Shown here: positions 1 through 14,200 of the stretch, piece after piece
Layout of the letters: every line of letters begins with the position of its first letter
How positions within the stretch are numbered: position 1 is the stretch's first letter
Assembly (NCBI RefSeq): GCF_964340395.1
Contig: NC_135563.1
Location: 1,420,001 to 1,484,000 of the forward strand
Source of the DNA: Glandiceps talaboti
Taxonomy: Eukaryota; Hemichordata; Enteropneusta; Spengelidae
Direction of reading: 5' to 3'
Length of the DNA: 64,000 bases
Position numbers and translations under genes: made by a program
The notes under the pieces: model-generated
Database searches by the model: none
What the model was told of the DNA's origin: nothing
Seen by the model: the letters and a program-made list of their open reading frames with translations, nothing else

Positions 1-2333
1 CAGAAATCTGACAGCTCTCCACTTTGACATCACTCATTTCTTAAGTCTGCATATTCGCATCGACTGATAAAAGGAGCATACATTTGGGAGCCACCTGCTT
101 AAACTGCGAGTCAAATGTACACACAAAAGTATCAAACGGGGCTGATCACATAAGGTTAATGCAGGTAACGGAAAGATACCGTTCAAATCAAGACGTACTT
201 TGTTGATCACCACTGAACTCGGCACTCTAATGAATCGATTTAAGAATGCACATTTAACTGTATGAGAATCAGTATGTATGTGTTCTCGCGTTTGCGTGTT
301 TGTTAGTTTATCTGACAGTATCGGTCTGTACATGTCTGTCTGTCTTTCTGTCTCTCTGGCCGTTGGCGTTGTCTCGAATGGAACAATATGACCACCCAGT
401 CTGCTATTATAGAATTCTTTTCAAATATAATAAAGACACATTTAGGTACTAGCAATTACCAGACAGAAAAAACCCCGCAATGATATGATCTTGTAATCAA
501 TGTACTAATGATAAACATATCCTGAATTCTATCCTCTATCTACCTCTATTTCCGCTCTTCAAGTTGTGATTAAAAAGTAAATACAAAGGGAAATCACCGC
601 CTCACCAAATGCATAAGAAAAATCATCGATAAATCATTGCTGGTGAAGTTTGACGATTTCGTCAAAGTATAAGGAATACTATTAAATAGACACAAACCAT
701 TGGCACTAAACGATTAAACACCTACAGGAAAATCACTCACAAAAACCACAACATTTGTACGGAATTACGCACTGACATAAAAACACATACCAAATGCCAC
801 AGAGCAAGGTCTTCACACATACCAAATGCCACAGAGCAAGGTCTTCGGGTGACAGAGAACTCCTCTATTGAGATGTCTGCTACCTGGTCCTGACTCGGAT
901 CGATCGTAGAATCTTTCACATCCCCGACTTGTACACTTGGCTTGCCTCACGGAGTTATTACACATTTGAAACTGTTCGTAGTGAACATTGAAAACTAATA
1001 TCTTGTTCTAGCCATACAGTTTGTCACATCAACCTGAGCACAAACACGATATTACTACCTTCTCCATCCTTTGCCAAGTCGTTGTGAGAAACGAAAAGCA
1101 AACCTCTGACCCAAGAAAAATAATCGACCATCGTTATTATGTTTTTTGTATTCCTAGCTTGTACTGATTTACCGCTGCGCACATAATTCCTGTTTGGACA
1201 TTACGGAGACCGTTGGGAGCACTCACTAATTGTCCTCGTCCCCGGGTTATACATTGAACTTTAAGTCCAATCACACAAACCCTGATCAGGAGTGTTTTAT
1301 AGTTGCTGGCGGCATTCAGCAGTTTACACGAATTCTACACGGAGCTGTCATTTTTCGAGTAGTCAGCGAATTATTGAGCACCACATTAGCTTTAACAGCA
1401 TCTACTCCATAATCGATGTTATTTCTCAGCTCACGTGATCAACACATTATACCGCCTAGCAGAGATAATGGAATTACGGCCGCCTGAGATAAATAGATTT
1501 TGGATGAAGATAAAAACACACCTCTTTATATCTTCGTCCCAGCCACGTCAATATTTATTTTCTGAAGCCACAGTCTTAATTTAAACATTCTTCCAATTAA
1601 CGAGTGTCCTGCAGCATTCAGCGTTATTACTTAACCTTAATCGACTTACTGACATAACGGGTGCTATTTAGGATCGCTCAAATTGACTCTATCTCGTTAG
1701 ACGGAAATCAGAACCATCGTCCAACAAACTTTCACTGTTTTAATTGAGTGCCCCGTGGGTGGCCATTTACTATGCTGGTCTATATCATCATTTTGTTCAC
1801 AATGAAGTAGCATGAACAAAACAGAAGAAACATAAAACAAAACGTCTGGCGATTGTTAACGTTTTGACTAAAAGAAATTATTTTTTAATCAAATCTTTGG
1901 GAAACGCGAAAGTACTGGATATTTTAAAGACATCAATCTTAGACTAATTTCACTTGTCTGACTGATGGATGGTCCTCAACAGTAAACTTCACTTAAATCC
2001 CCTGTGTTAGCTGATAAATGGCTCTCAACTCTACCGTGCAGTTAAACTCCCCAGCGATCGTTAAGAAAGCTTTTGCAGGTAAATAAGGTATATGTTGAAA
2101 TGAACAGGTCTCCTTGAAAATACAACTACTTATGTAAATGACGTAAAAGAACCTCCGGTCAAGTAAGATATATGTGTAAGTGGTTTAGAAAGAGACAGTT
2201 TTTAGGGCTTACGGTCGATTCAAAATGTATGTATAGCTTTTCAAATGTTATATCCGTTTATGACATTTACCGTTCTACGTAAATGAGTCCTTGAGAAATA
2301 AAAATCATATCATATCCATTGTGTATAAGTGAG
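1..2333. other. Anonymous AT-rich DNA, no gene recognised
   Basis: I see no reading frame longer than about 100 codons, no recognisable protein motif and no RNA gene. The only local structure is a short tandem duplication at 783-846, listed separately. It may be intron or intergenic DNA; nothing here separates the two. Confidence 0.6.
783..846. repeat. 32-bp tandem duplication, two copies
   Basis: Two exact, adjacent copies of a 32-bp unit containing ACCAAATGCCACAGAGC lie at 783-814 and 815-846. Perfect identity points to a recent slippage or duplication event. It overlaps no supported gene. Confidence 0.9.
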
Positions 2334-4660
2334 CTATACCTAGATTCTCACGTACAGTGGCCAGTATTGTCTATACCCAGATTCTCACGTACAGTGGCCA
2401 GTATTGTCTATACTCAGATTCTCACGTACAGTGGCCAGTATTGTCTATACTCAGATTCTCACGTACAGTGGCCAGTATTGTCTATACTCAGATTCTCACG
2501 TACAGTGGCCAGTATGGTCTATACCCAGATTCTCACGTACAGTGGCCAGTATGGTCTATACTCAGATTCTCACGTACAGTGGCCAGTATGGTCTATACCT
2601 AGATTCTCACGTACAGTGGCCAGTATTGTCTATACTCAGATTCTCACGTAGAGTGGCCAGTATTGTCTATACCCAGATTCTCACGTACAGTGGCCAGTAT
2701 TGTCTATACTCAGATTTTGACATGCAGTGGCCAGTATTGTCTATACCCAGATTCTCACGTACAGTGGCCAGTATTGTCCACACTCAGATTCTCACGTACA
2801 GTGGCCAGTATGGTCTATACCCAGATTCTCACGTACAGTGGCCAGTATTGTCCACACTCAGATTCTCACGTACAGTGGCCTGTATTGTCCACACCCAGAT
2901 TCTCACGTACAGTGGCCTGTATGGTCTATACTCAGATTTTGACATACAGTGGCCAGTATGGTCTATACTCAGATTCTCACGTACAGTGGCCAGTATTGTC
3001 CACACTCAGATTCTCACGTACAGTGGCCAGTATTGTCCACACTCAGATTCTCACGTACAGTGGCCAGCATGAGTTATATTTGGATCCTCACATACAATGG
3101 CCAGTATGGTCTATACTATGATCGTCACATACAGTGGCCAGTACGGTCTATAATCATATTCTCATGTACAGTGGTCAGTATGGTCTATACTCAGATTCTC
3201 GTGTACAGTGGCCAGTATTGAATATTCTAACATTCTCATGTACTGTGGCTAGTGTGGGCTATATTAAGATTTTATTGTAAAGTGATAATTATAGACTATA
3301 CTCAGATTCTCACATACAATGGCTAGTATTTCCTATAGTCAGATTTTGACCTACAGTGGCCATTATGGTCTATACTTAGATTTTGATGTACAGTGGCCAG
3401 TATGGTCTATACTTAGATTTTGACATACAGTGGCCAGTATGGTCTATACTCAGATTTTGATGTACAGTGGCCAGTATGGTCTATACTCAGATTCTCACGT
3501 ACAGTGGCCAGTATGGTCTATACTCAGATTTTGACGTACAGTGGCCAGTATGGTCTATACTCAGATTTTGACATACAGTGACCAGTATGGTCTATACTCA
3601 GATTCTCACATACAATGGCTAGTATTTCCTATAGTCAGATTTTGACCTACAGTGGCCATTATGGTCTATACTTAGATTTTGATGTACAGTGGCCAGTATG
3701 GTCTATACTTAGATTTTGACATACAGTGGCCAGTATGGTCTATACTCAGATTTTGATGTACAGTGGCCAGTATGGTCTATACTCAGATTCTCACGTACAG
3801 TGGCCAGTATGGTCTATACTCAGATTTTGACGTACAGTGGCCAGTATGGTCTATACTCAGATTTTGACATACAGTGGCCAGTATGGTCTATACTCAGATT
3901 TTGACGTACAGTGGCCAGTATGGTCTATACTTAGATTTTGACGTACAGTGGCCAGTATGGTCTATACTCAGATTTTGACGTACAGTGGCCAGTATGGTCT
4001 ATACTTAGATTTTGACGTATAGTGGCCAGTATGGTCTATACTCAGATTTTCACGTACAGTGGCCAGTATGGTATATACTTACATTCTCACGTACAGTGAC
4101 CAGTATGGTCTATATTTACATTCTCACGTACAGTGACCAGTATGGTCTATACTCAGATTTCCACGTACAGTGGCCAGTATGGTCTATACTCAGATTTTCC
4201 CGTACAGTGGCCAGTATGGTTTATACTCAGATTTCCATGTACAGTGGCCAGTATGGTCTATACTCAGATTTTCACGTACAGTGGCCAGTATGGTATATAC
4301 TTACATTCTCACGTACAGTGACCAGTATGGTCTATATTTACATTCTCACGTACAGTGACCAGTATGGTCTATACTCAGATTTCCACGTACAGTGGCCAGT
4401 ATGGTCTATACTCAGATTTTCCCGTACAGTGGCCAGTATGGTCTATACTCAGATTTCCATGTACAGTGGCCAGTATGGTCTATACTCAGAATTTGACGTA
4501 CATTCACCAGTATCGTATATACTCAGACTCTCACATATAGTTGCTAGTATGGTCTACACTCAGATCCTGGTTTTAGTGGCCAATATTCACTGTTTTAATA
4601 TTCTCATATACAGTTGTCAGTATGGGCTATACTCAGATTCTAACATACAGTGGTCAGTAA
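2334..4660. repeat. 37-bp minisatellite, about 60 copies
   Basis: The unit is 37 bp with the recurring core ACGTACAGTGGCCAGTAT. The main variation is TTCTCACG against TTTTGACG/TTTCCACG before the core, and TTGT against TGGT after it. Early copies (2334-3070) are mostly the TTCTCACG type; later copies mix both. The last copies (from about 4490) are degenerate. The consensus lacks stop codons in all three plus-strand frames, so long open frames of 37-residue periodicity appear in every frame. This is a property of the unit, not evidence of a protein. Confidence 0.95.
3301..3892. repeat. Higher-order duplication inside the 37-bp array (296 bp, then 222 bp)
   Basis: A diagnostic run of variant units starting at 3301 (including ACATACAATGGCTAGTATTT) recurs at 3597, a shift of 296 bp, which is exactly 8 units. 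Further on, a different block near 4051 recurs near 4273, a shift of 222 bp or 6 units. These are block duplications as expected from unequal exchange. Confidence 0.85.
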
Positions 4661-5037
4661 TCTTCTAAGAACTTTGGCACACGATGAACTGCAAATAGGA
4701 CAATGGAGGTGGGGGAGGGGGTCCGGCAGTACAATTTAGCTTACACTGTGTGGTAGTGGGGAAGGGGTAGGGGTAAGATTTAGCTAACATCATCGATGAT
4801 TTTTTATTGTAATGTATTATCATTTACTAATAACACTATATGTTCAGTGTAAAACTACATTTCTGGACTCAGCCATGCTTAGTATAACGATGCTGTTTTG
4901 AAATCTCCACTTGTCAAATCAGACATTTATCCTAGTTCCTTTTTGTTGTGTTATATATTGGCACTTTTGAAGCATTTCAAGCGTTGTGGGATTGATTAGG
5001 TTAATACACTATTTTCTCGTTTGGTGGGTGGCTGTGT
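4661..5037. other. Unique spacer between two arrays
   Basis: There is a G-rich patch near 4705-4725 (runs of G in GGAGGTGGGGGAGGGGG) and otherwise ordinary AT-rich DNA. No gene or RNA is seen. Confidence 0.6.
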
Positions 5038-5199
<162 letters not shown>

Positions 5200-5208
5200 A
5201 TATATTTA

Positions 5209-8200
5209 TTGAGACTATGGTACACTGGTGTAAAGATTGCCTGTTATAGTCAGTGAGACTATGGTACATCGGTGTAAAGATTGCCTGTAATAGTCAGTGA
5301 GACTATGTTACACAGGTGTAAAGATTGCCTGTAATAGTCAGTGAGACTATGGTACACTGGTGTAAAGATTGCCTGTTATTGTCAGTGAGACTATGGTACA
5401 AAGGTGTAAAGATTGCCTGTTATAGTCAGTGGGACTATGGTACACCAGTGTAAAGATTGCCTGTTATAGTCAGTGAGACTATGGTACATCGGTGTAAAGA
5501 TTGCCTGTTATAGTCAGTAAGACTATTCAGGTACACTGGTGTAAAGATTGCCTGTAATAGTCAGTGAGACTATGGTACACTGGTGTAAAGATTGCCTGTT
5601 ATAGTCAGTGAGACTATGGTACATCGGTGTAAAGATTGCCTGTTATAGTCAGTAAGACTATTCAGGTACACAGGTGTAAATATTGCTTGTTATAGTCAGT
5701 GAGACTATGGTACACTGGTGTAAAGATTGCCTGTTATAGTCAGTAAGACTATTCAGGTACACAGGTGTAAAGATTGCCTGTTATAGTCAGTGAGACTATT
5801 CAGGTACACAGGTGTAAAGATAGCCTGTAATAGTCAGTGAGACTATGGTACACTGGTGTAAAGATTGCCTGTTATAGTCAGTGAGACTATGGTACACTGG
5901 TGTAAAGATTGCCTGTTATATTCAGTGAGACTATGGTACATCGGTGTAAAGATTGCCTGTAATAGTCAGTGAGACTATTCAGGTACAATGGTGTAAAGAT
6001 TGCCTGTTATAGTCAGTGAGACTATGGTACACAGATGTAAAGATTGCCTGTTATAGTCAGTGAGACTATGGTACACCAGTGTAAAGATTGCCTGTTATAG
6101 TCAGTGAGACTATGGTACACTGGTGTAAAGATTGCCTGTTATAGTCAGTGAGACTATTCAGGTACACAGGTGTAAAGATAGCCTGTAATAGTCAGTGAGA
6201 CTATGGTACACTGGTGTAAAGATTGCCTGTTATAGTCAGTGAGACTATGGTACACTGGTGTAAAGATTGCCTGTTATATTCAGTGAGACTATGGTACATC
6301 GGTGTAAAGATTGCCTGTAATAGTCAGTGAGACTATTCAGGTACACTGGTGTAAAGATTGCCTGTAATAGTCAGTGAGACTATGGTACACCGGTGTAAAG
6401 ATTGCCTGTTATTGTCAGTGAGACTATGGTACACCGGTGTAAAGATTGCCTGTAATAGTCAGTGAGACTGTTCAGGTACACTGGTGTAAAGATTGCCTGT
6501 AATAGTCAGTGAGACTATGGTAAACCGGTGTAAAGATTGCCTGTAATAGTCAGTGAGACTATTCAGGTACACCGGTGTAAAGATTGCCTGTTATAGTCAG
6601 TGAGACTATTCAGGTACACCGGTGTAAAGATTGCCCGTTATTGTCAGTGAGACTATTCAGGTACACTGGTGTAAAGATTGCCTGTTATAGTCAGTGAGAC
6701 TATGGTACACCGGTGTAAAGATTGCCTGTTATTGTCAGTGAGACTATGGTACACAGATGTAAAGATTGCCTGTTATTGTCAGTGAGACTATTCAGGTACA
6801 CAGGTGTAAAGATTGCCTGTTATAGTCAGTGAGACTATTCAGGTACACAGGTGTAAAGATTGCCTGTTATAGTCAGTGAGACTATGGTACACTGGTGTAA
6901 AGATTGCCTGTTATAGTCAGTGAGACTCTTTAGGTACACCGGTGTAAAGATTGCCTGTTATTGTCAGTGAGACTATTCAGGTACACTGGTGTAAAGATTG
7001 CCTGTTATTGTCAGTGAGACTATTTAGGTACACCGGTGTAAAGATTGCCTGTTATAGTCAGTGAGACTATGGTACACCGGTGTAAAGATTGCCTGTTATA
7101 GTCAGTGAGACTATGGTACACTGGTGTAAAGATTGCCTGTTATAGTCAGTGAGACTATGGTACACAAATGTAAAGATTGCCTGTTATAGTCAGTGAGACT
7201 ATGGTACACAGGTGTAAAGATTGCCTGTTATAGTCAGTGAGACTATGGTACACAGGTGTAAAGATTGCTTGTTATAGTCAGTGAGACTATGGTACACTCG
7301 TGTAAAGATTGCCTGTTATAGTCAGTGAGACTATTCAGGTACACAGGTGTAAAGATTGCCTGTTATAGTCAGTGAGACTATGGTACACAAATGTAAAGAT
7401 TGCCTGTTATAGTCAGTGAGACTATGGTACACAGGTGTAAAGATTGCCTGTTATAGTCAGTGAGACTATGGTACACAGGTGTAAAGATTGCTTGTTATAG
7501 TCAGTGAGACTATGGTACACTCGTGTAAAGATTGCCTGTTATAGTCAGTGAGACTATTCAGGTACACAGGTGTAAAGATTGCCTGTTATAGTCAGTGAGA
7601 CTATTCAGGTACACCGGTGTAAAGATTGCCTGTAATAGTCAGTGAGACTATTCAGATACATAGGTGTAAAGATTGCCTGTTATAGTCAGTGAGACTATGG
7701 TACACTGGTGTAAAGATTGCCTGTTATAGTCAGTGAGACTATGGTACACCGGTGTAAAGATTGCCTGTTATTGTCAGTGAGACTATTCAGGTACACAGGT
7801 GTAAAGATTGCCTGTTATAGTCAGTGAGACTATTCAGGTACACTGGTGTAAAGATTGCCTGTTATAGTCAGTGAGACTATTTAGGTACACCGGTGTAAAG
7901 ATTGCCTGTTATAGTCAGTGAGACTATGGTACACCGGTGTAAAGATTGCCTGTTATAGTCAGTGAGACTATGGTACACTGGTGTAAAGATTGCCTGTTAT
8001 AGTCAGTGAGACTATGGTACACAAATGTAAAGATTGCCTGTTATAGTCAGTGAGACTATGGTACACAGGTGTAAAGATTGCCTGTTATAGTCAGTGAGAC
8101 TATGGTACACAGGTGTAAAGATTGCTTGTTATAGTCAGTGAGACTATGGTACACTCGTGTAAAGATTGCCTGTTATAGTCAGTGAGACTATTCAGGTACA

Positions 8201-11200
8201 CAGGTGTAAAGATTGCCTGTTATAGTCAGTGAGACTATGGTACACAAATGTAAAGATTGCCTGTTATAGTCAGTGAGACTATGGTACACAGGTGTAAAGA
8301 TTGCCTGTTATAGTCAGTGAGACTATGGTACACAGGTGTAAAGATTGCTTGTTATAGTCAGTGAGACTATGGTACACTCGTGTAAAGATTGCCTGTTATA
8401 GTCAGTGAGACTATTCAGGTACACAGGTGTAAAGATTGCCTGTTATAGTCAGTGAGACTATTCAGGTACACCGGTGTAAAGATTGCCTGTAATAGTCAGT
8501 GAGACTATTCAGATACATAGGTGTAAAGATTGCCTGTTATAGTCAGTGAGACTATGGTACACTGGTGTAAAGATTGCCTGTTATAGTCAGTGAGACTATG
8601 GTACACCGGTGTAAAGATTGCCTGTTATTGTCAGTGAGACTATTCAGGTACACAGGTGTAAAGATTGCCTGTTATAGTCAGTGAGACTATTCAGGTACAC
8701 TGGTGTAAAGATTGCCTGTTATAGTCAGTGAGACTATTCAGGTACACTGGTGTAAAGATTGCCTGTTATAGTCAGTGAGACTATTCAGGTACACTGGTGT
8801 AAAGATTGCCTGTTATAGTCAGTGAGACTATGGTACACTGGTGTAAAGATTGCCTGTTATAGTCAGTGAGACTATGGTACACAGGTGTAAAGATTGCCTG
8901 TTATAGTCAGTGAGACTATGGTACACTGGTGTAAAGATTGCCTGTTATAGTCAGTGAGACTCTTTAGGTACACCGGTGTAAAGATTGCCTGTTATTGTCA
9001 GTGAGACTATTCAGGTACACTGGTGTAAAGATTGCCTGTTATTGTCAGTGAGACTATTTAGGTACACCGGTGTAAAGATTGCCTGTTATAGTCAGTGAGA
9101 CTATGGTACACCGGTGTAAAGATTGCCTGTTATTGTCAGTGAGACTATGGTACACTGGTGTAAAGATTGCCTGTTATAGTCAGTGAGACTATGGTACACC
9201 AGTGTAAAGATTGCCTGTTATTGTCAGTGAGACTATTCAGGTACACCGGTGTAAAGATTGCCTGTTATTGTCAGTGAGACTATGGTACACTGGTGTAAAG
9301 ATTGCCTGTTATAGTCAGTGAGACTATGGTACACAAATGTAAAGATTGCCTGTTATAGTCAGTGAGACTATGGTACACAGGTGTAAAGATTGCCTGTTAT
9401 AGTCAGTGAGACTATGGTACACAGGTGTAAAGATTGCTTGTTATAGTCAGTGAGACTATGGTACACTCGTGTAAAGATTGCCTGTTATAGTCAGTGAGAC
9501 TATTCAGGTACACAGGTGTAAAGATTGCCTGTTATAGTCAGTGAGACTATTCAGGTACACCGGTGTAAAGATTGCCTGTAATAGTCAGTGAGACTATTCA
9601 GATACACAGGTGTAAAGATTGCCTGTTATAGTCAGTGAGACTATGGTACACTGGTGTAAAGATTGCCTGTTATAGTCAGTGAGACTATGGTACACCGGTG
9701 TAAAGATTGCCTGTTATTGTCAGTGAGACTATTCAGGTACACAGGTGTAAAGATTGCCTGTTATAGTCAGTGAGACTATTCAGGTACACTGGTGTAAAGA
9801 TTGCCTGTTATAGTCAGTGAGACTATTCAGGTACACTGGTGTAAAGATTGCCTGTTATAGTCAGTGAGACTATTCATGTACACTGGTGTAAAGATTGCCT
9901 GTTATAGTCAGTGAGACTATGGTACACTGGTGTAAAGATTGCCTGTTATAGTCAGTGAGACTATGGTACACAGGTGTAAAGATTGCCTGTTATAGTCAGT
10001 GAGACTATGGTACATCGGTGTAAAGATTGCCTGTAATAATCAGTGAGACTATGGTACATCGGTGTAAAGATTGCCTGTTATAGTCAGTGAGACTGTTCAG
10101 GTACATCGGTGTAAAGATTGCCTGTTATAGTCAGTGAGACTATGGTACACTGGTGTAAAGATTACCTGTTATAGTCAGTGAGACTATGGTACACCAGTGT
10201 AAAGATTGCCTGTTATAGTCAGTGAGACTATGGTACATCGGTGTAAAGATTGCCTGTAATAGTCAGTGAGACTGTTCAGGTACACCGGTGTAAAGATTGC
10301 CTGTTATAGTCAGTGAGACTATGGTACACAGATGTAAAGATTGCCTGTTATAGTCAGTGAGACTATTCAGGTACATCGGTGTAAAGATTGCTTGTTATAG
10401 TCAGTGAGACTATGGTACACCGGTGTAAAGATTGCCTGTTATAGTCAGTGAGACTATGGTACACCAGTGTAAAGATTGCCTGTTATAGTCAGTGAGACTA
10501 TGGTACACCAGTGTAAAGATTGCCTGTTATAGTCAGTGAGACTATGGTACACAGATGTAAAGATTGCCTGTTATAGTCAGTGAGACTATTCAGGTACATC
10601 GGTGTAAAGATTGCCTGTTATAGTCAGTGAGACTATGGTACACAGATGTAAAGATTGCCTGTTATAGTCAGTGAGACTATGGTACACCAGTGTAAAGATT
10701 ACCTGTTATAGTCAGTGAGACTATGGTACACTGGTGTAAAGATTGCCTGTTATAGTCAGTGAGACTATGGTACACAGGTGTAAAGATTGCCTGTTATAGT
10801 CAGTGAGACTATGGTACATCGGTGTAAAGATTGCCTGTAATAGTCAGTGAGACTATGGTACATCGGTGTAAAGATTGCCTGTTATAGTCAGTGAGACTGT
10901 TCAGGTACATCGGTGTAAAGATTGCCTGTTATAGTCAGTGAGACTATGGTACACTGGTGTAAAGATTACATGTTATAGTCAGTGAGACTATGGTACACCA
11001 GTGTAAAGATTGCCTGTTATAGTCAGTGAGACTATGGTACATCGGTGTAAAGATTGCCTGTAATAGTCAGTGAGACTGTTCAGGTACACCGGTGTAAAGA
11101 TTGCCTGTTATAGTCAGTGAGACTATGGTACACAGATGTAAAGATTGCCTGTTATAGTCAGTGAGACTATTCAGGTACATCGGTGTAAAGATTGCTTGTT

Positions 11201-14200
11201 ATAGTCATTGAGACTATGGTACACCGGTGTAAAGATTGCCTGTTATAGTCAGTGAGACTATGGTACACCAGTGTAAAGATTGCCTGTTATAGTCAGTGAG
11301 ACTATGGTACACCAGTGTAAAGATTGCCTGTTATAGTCAGTGAGACTATGGTACACAGATGTAAAGATTGCCTGTTATAGTCAGTGAGACTATTCAGGTA
11401 CATCGGTGTAAAGATTGCCTGTTATAGTCAGTGAGACTATGGTACACAGATGTAAAGATTGCCTGTTATAGTCAGTGAGACTATGGTACACCAGTGTACA
11501 GATTGCCTGTTATAGTCAGTGAGACTATGGTACACTGGTGTAAAGATTGCCTGTTATAGTCAGTGAGACTATTCAGGTACACCGGTGTAAAGATTGCCTG
11601 TTATTGTCAGTGAGACTGTTCAGGTACACCGGTGTAAAGATTGCCTGTTATAGTCAGTGAGACTATGGTACACAGATGTAAAGATTGCCTGTTATAGTCA
11701 GTGAGACTATTCAGGTACATCGGTGTAAAGATTGCTTGTTATAGTCAGTGAGACTATTCAGGTACATCGGTGTAAAGATTGCCTGTAATAGTCAGTGAGA
11801 CTATGGTACACTGGTGTAAAGATTGTCTGTTATAGTCAGTGAGACTATGGTACACAGGTGTAAAGATTGTCTGTTATAGTCACTGAGACTATGGTACACC
11901 GGTGTAAAGATTGCCTGTTATAGTCAGTGAGACTATTTAGGTACACAGATGTAAAGATTGCCTTTTATAGTCAGTGAGACTATGGTACACAGGTGTAAAG
12001 ATTGCCTGTTATAGTCAGTGAGACTATGGTACACAGGTGTAAAGATTGCCTGTTATAGTCAGTGAGACTATGGTACACTGGTGTAAAGATTGCCTGTTAC
12101 AGTCAGTGAGACTATTCAGGTACACAGGTGTAAAGATTGCCTGTTATAGTCAGTGAGACTATTCAGGTACACAGGTGTAAAGATTGCCTGTTATAGTCAG
12201 TGAGACTATGGTACACAGATGTAAAGATTGCCTGTTATAGTCAGTGAGACTATTCAGGTACACTGGTGTAAAGATTGCCTGTTATAGTCAGTGAGACTAT
12301 TCAGATACACAGGTGTAAAGATTGCCTGTTATAGTCAGTGAGACTATGGTACACTGGTGTAAAGATTGCCTGTTATAGTCAGTGAGACTATTCAGGTACA
12401 CAGGTGTAAAGATTGCCTGTTATAGTCAGTGAGACTATGGTACATCGGTGTAAAGATTGCCTGTAATAGTCAGTGAGACTATGGTATACAGGTGTAAAGA
12501 TTGCCTGTAATAGTCAGTGAGACTATGGTACACCGGTGTAAAGATTGCCTGTTATTGTCAGTGAGACTATGGTACATCGGTGTAAAGATTGCCTGTTATA
12601 GTCAGTGAGACTATTCAGGTACACCGGTGTAAAGATTGCCTGTAATAGTCAGTGAGACTATGGTACAAAGGTGTAAAGATTGCCTGTTATAGTCAGTGAG
12701 ACTATGGTACACCAGTGTAAAGATTGCCTGTTATAGTCAGTGAGACTATGGTACATCGGTGTAAAGATTGCCTGTAATAGTCAGTGAGACTGTTCAGGTA
12801 CACTGGTGTAAATATTGCCTGTAATAGTCAGTGAGACTATGGTACACCAGTGTAAAGATTGGCTGTTATAGTCAGTGAGACTATGGTACATCGGTGTAAA
12901 GATTGCCTGTAATTGTAAGTGAGATTATGGTACACTGGTGTAAAGATTGTCTGTTATAGTCAGTGAGACTATGGTACACTGGTGTAAAGATTGCCTGTTA
13001 TAGTCAGTGAGACTATTTAGGTACACAGATGTAAAGATTGTCTGTTATAGTCAGTGAGACTATGGTACACAGGTGTAAAGATTGCCTGTTATAGTCAGTG
13101 AGACTATGGTACACTGGTGTAAAGATTGCCTGTTATAGTCAGTGAGACTATGGTACATCGGTGTAAAGATTGCCTGTAATAGTCAGTGAGGCTATGGTAC
13201 ACTGGTGTAAAGATTGCCTGTTATAGTCAGTGAGACTATTCAGGTACACTGGTGTATAGATTGCCTGTTATAGTCAGTGAGACTATTCAGATACACAGGT
13301 GTAAAAATTGCCTGTTATAGTCAGTGAGACTATGGTACACTGGTGTAAAGATTGCCTGTAATAGTCAGTGAGACTATGGTACATCGGTGTAAAGATTGCC
13401 TGTTATAGTCAGTTAGACTATGGTACACCGGTGTAAAGATTGCCTGTTATAGTCAGTGAGACTATGGTACACCGGTGTAAAGATTGCCTGTAATAGTCAG
13501 GGAGACTATGGTACACTGGTGTAAAGATTGCCTGTTATAGTCAGTGAGACTATTCAGGTACACTAGTGTAAAGATTGCCTGTTATAGTCAGTGAGACTAT
13601 TCAGATACACAGGTGTAAAGATTGCCTGTTATAGTCAGTGAGACTATTCAGGTACACAGATGTAAAGAGTGCCTGTTATAGTCAGTTAAACTATGGTACA
13701 TCGGTGTAAAGATTGCCTGTAATAGTCAGTGAGACTATTCAGATACATCGGTGTAAAGATTGCCTGTAATAGTCAGTGAGACTATGGTACACTGGTGTAA
13801 AGATTGCCTGTAATAGTCAGTGAGACTATGGTACACTGGTGTAAAGATTGCCTGTTATAGTCAGTGAGACTATGTACACTGGTGTAAAGATTGCCTGTTA
13901 TAGTCAGTGAGACTATGGTACACTGGTGTAAAGATTGCCTGTTATAGTCAGTGAGACTATGGTACACCGGTGTAAAGATTGCCTGTTATAGTCAGTGAGA
14001 CTATGGTACACTGGTGTAAAGAGTGCCTGTTATAGTCAATGAGACTATGGTACACCAGTGTAAAGATTGCCTGTTATAGTCAGTGAGACTATGGTACACT
14101 GGTGTAAAGATTGCGTGTTATAGTCAGTGAGACTATTCAGGTACACAGGTGTAAAGATTGCGTGTTATAGTCAGTGAGACTATTCAGGTACACAGGTGTA

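Noticed and set aside
2319-4668. Several overlapping long open frames on the plus strand, up to 222 codons
   Set aside because: They are the same 37-bp unit read in three frames; no start, exon signal or non-repeat protein sequence supports a gene.
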